Part shown: positions 41,160 through 42,596 of the stretch, piece after piece
Position numbering within the stretch: the first letter of the stretch is position 1
Layout: the number at the start of each line of letters is the position of its first letter
Assembly: GCA_005880075.1 (NCBI GenBank)
Contig: VBJT01000001.1
Span: forward strand, 4,379 to 46,974
Direction: 5' to 3'
Source: Chloroflexota bacterium
GTDB taxonomy: Bacteria > Chloroflexota > Dehalococcoidia > SM23-28-2 > RBG-16-64-32
DNA length: 42,596 nucleotides
Made by a program: the position numbers and the translations under genes
The notes under the pieces: generated by a model
Seen by the model: only the letters and a program-made list of their open reading frames with translations
What the model was told of the DNA's origin: nothing
Database searches by the model: none

Positions 41160-42119
41160 ATGCAAGCTAGGCTGCTCGGCAGAACAGGACCCCGGGTCTC
41201 GAACCTCTGCCTTGGCACGATGCAGTTCGGCTGGACCGCAGATGAACGCTCGTCGTTCGCGGTCATGGACGCCTTCGTCGAGGCGGGCGGAAACTTCCTC
41301 GACACGGCTGACGTCTACAGCCGCTGGGCGCCCGGCAATCCCGGTGGCGTCTCCGAGCAGATCATCGGGCGCTGGCTGCAGGAGCGCCGTAACCGGGACC
41401 GGCTCATCGTCGCTACCAAGGTGCGGGGGCGAATGTGGGAAGGCCCGGACGGCGAAGGGCTCAGCCGCGCGCATATCCTGCGTGCCATCGAGGATAGCCT
41501 CCGCCGGCTTCAGATCGAGACAATCGACCTCTACCAGTGCCACTCGCCGGACGACAAGACGCCGCTCGAGGAGACGCTGCGGGCGTTTGAGGAGATGATC
41601 TCGTCGGGCAAGGTCCGCCACATCGGCGCCTCGAACTTCACGTCCGCGCAGCTTGCGGAAGCAGTTCGTGTCGCCGGTGAGAACAGCCTCCCGCGCTTCG
41701 AAACGCTCCAGCCCCACTACAACCTCGTCCATCGCGCGGAGTACGAAGTCGGACTCGCCTCGCTCTGCGAGCGCGAAGGGATCGGCGTGATCCCATATAG
41801 CCCGCTCGCCGCCGGCTTCCTCACCGGCAAGTATCGTCCCGGTCAGGCTCAGCCTAGAAGCGCCCGCGCCGGCCGCGTGCGTGAGTACATGAACGCCCCC
41901 GGCTTTGCGGTGCTCGAAGCGCTTGATGGCGTCGCCGCCGCTCACAACACAACACCCGCCGCCGTGGCGCTCGCCTGGCAGATGACGAGGCCCGCTATCG
42001 TAGCGCCCATCGTCGGCGCCAACTCCCCCCAGCAGCTCGCCGACCTCCTCCCCGCGGCTAACCTGGCCCTCTCGCCAGACGAAATCGGTGCGCTCGACCG
42101 CATCAGCGCCTCATTCTGA
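41160..42119 (+). CDS. Aldo/keto reductase
   Basis: A complete 319-residue NADPH-dependent aldo/keto reductase barrel of the YajO/Tas-like group. The catalytic residues are visible: Asp and Tyr in NFLDTADVYSRW, Lys in LIVATKVRG and His in DLYQCHSPDD. The cofactor end reads AIVAPIVGANSPQQL. The physiological substrate is unknown; such enzymes reduce sugar or xenobiotic carbonyls. No ribosome-binding site is seen, but TACACT at 41148-41153 lies six bases before ATG 41160, so the message may be leaderless. Confidence 0.94.
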   Translation: MQARLLGRTGPRVSNLCLGTMQFGWTADERSSFAVMDAFVEAGGNFLDTADVYSRWAPGNPGGVSEQIIGRWLQERRNRDRLIVATKVRGRMWEGPDGEGLSRAHILRAIEDSLRRLQIETIDLYQCHSPDDKTPLEETLRAFEEMISSGKVRHIGASNFTSAQLAEAVRVAGENSLPRFETLQPHYNLVHRAEYEVGLASLCEREGIGVIPYSPLAAGFLTGKYRPGQAQPRSARAGRVREYMNAPGFAVLEALDGVAAAHNTTPAAVALAWQMTRPAIVAPIVGANSPQQLADLLPAANLALSPDEIGALDRISASF

Positions 42120-42181
42120 CGAACTGCTCCCGCCTGGACGACGTTTGAATCTAGCCCGGTGCCTTCAGGCGCCGCCGCACT

Positions 42182-42223
42182 CTGAACTCGGCACTCAGAA
42201 CTCGGCACTCTGGACTCGGCACT
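42182..42223. repeat. Three tandem copies of a 14-bp unit
   Basis: The units CTGAACTCGGCACT, CAGAACTCGGCACT and CTGGACTCGGCACT follow one another exactly, with a partial fourth. It lies in the gap between the aldo/keto reductase and SnoaL-like genes and is related to the GGAACT-type repeat at 433-471. Confidence 0.8.
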
Positions 42224-42273
42224 CACCACTCAATTCGCGTATTCTTACGCCAGCGACAGAAGAGGAGACGACC

Positions 42274-42596
42274 ATGACCCAAACCGCAGATACCGCGACG
42301 ACGCTCGATGTTATCGATCGCTTCAACGAGGCCTTCAACAGGCACGACGTCGAAGCGATCATGGCCCTCATGACGAACGATGTGGTCTTCGAGAACACCT
42401 CGCCGCGGCCCGACGGCGAGCGCTACGAGGGCCAGAAGAGCGTCCGCAGTTTCTGGGAGCAATTCTTCTCCGGCACGCCGTCCGCCCGTTTCGAGACCGA
42501 GGATATGTTCGCCGCTGACGACCGTTGCACCATCCGCTGGATCTACAACTGGACGGACGCCGAAGGCAAGTCCGGCCATGTCCGCGGCGTTGACGT
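42274..42596 (+). CDS. SnoaL-like/NTF2-fold protein, N-terminal part
   Basis: From ATG 42274, with GAGGAGAC just upstream, the frame stays open to the window edge (107 codons). The product has the SnoaL-like or nuclear transport factor 2 pattern: DVIDRFNEAFNRHDVEAIMA, NDVVFENTSPRPDG, then YEGQKSVRSFWEQFF. This cone-shaped fold is used by small isomerases, hydrolases and ligand-binding proteins; the activity cannot be told. The C-terminal 20-40 residues are missing because the window ends. Confidence 0.85.
   Translation, partial: MTQTADTATTLDVIDRFNEAFNRHDVEAIMALMTNDVVFENTSPRPDGERYEGQKSVRSFWEQFFSGTPSARFETEDMFAADDRCTIRWIYNWTDAEGKSGHVRGVD

Noticed and set aside
40923..41945. 340-codon minus-strand frame
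   Set aside because: It runs antisense across two well-supported genes; the Arg-rich product reflects GC-rich codons of the opposite strand.

Overview
The window is a GC-rich bacterial chromosome segment with about 30 confident genes, no rRNA or tRNA, no CRISPR array and no intact mobile element. The gene types point to an uncultured Chloroflexota (possibly Dehalococcoidia-like): a tungsten-type aldehyde oxidoreductase beside pyruvate phosphate dikinase, a DUF5317 membrane protein, EntS-type MFS exporters, a very large ATPase-TPR regulator ending in a SARP-like domain, and a sigma factor fused to an anti-sigma-like membrane tail. This assignment is inference from gene content.

Layout. 1-5.1 kb: the start of a secreted protein, a 0.7 kb stretch without a gene, then DUF4331 protein, TPR protein and NicO-type metal transporter in one minus-strand operon. 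5.6-12.2 kb: pyruvate phosphate dikinase, a small unknown protein, aldehyde ferredoxin oxidoreductase and aldehyde dehydrogenase, with hairpin terminators after the last two. 12.5-17.3 kb: a thiolase-like protein, an MFS exporter cut by an in-frame amber codon, and a sugar aminotransferase fused to a nuclease-like domain. 17.3-22.5 kb: fumarase and a peptide ABC importer (lipoprotein plus two permeases, no ATPases), with a terminator-like hairpin between lipoprotein and permeases.

22.6-27.7 kb is the most interesting part. Two tandem, clearly duplicated micro-genes each encode a 31-residue signal-peptide-like protein ending AAQSPLF or AAQSPFF. Each is preceded by direct heptamer repeats (TCTCGCC on the plus strand) at exact 11-bp spacing, the geometry bound by SARP regulators. 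Directly upstream on the same strand is a 1083-residue regulator with NTPase, TPR and C-terminal SARP-like (winged helix plus BTAD) domains. A 24-residue micro-gene of similar type lies nearby behind a near-consensus promoter whose spacer is a perfect 16-bp palindrome. I propose a peptide-signalling or self-sensing circuit; this is a hypothesis.

27.8-42.6 kb: an enoyl-CoA hydratase family protein, a second MFS exporter broken by a deletion with frameshift, RtcB RNA ligase, a drug-type ABC exporter with an ABC-F gene inside its operon, an unusual leader region, TypA/BipA GTPase, a decayed toxin-antitoxin module carrying three single-base indels next to an intact orphan antitoxin with a palindromic operator, a GH1 beta-glucosidase, a sigma/anti-sigma/membrane fusion, an aldo/keto reductase and the start of a SnoaL-like protein. 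Four separate genes are disrupted, so either decay is active here or sequence quality is locally limited; the amber codon and the roughly 60-bp deletion are unlikely to be read errors.
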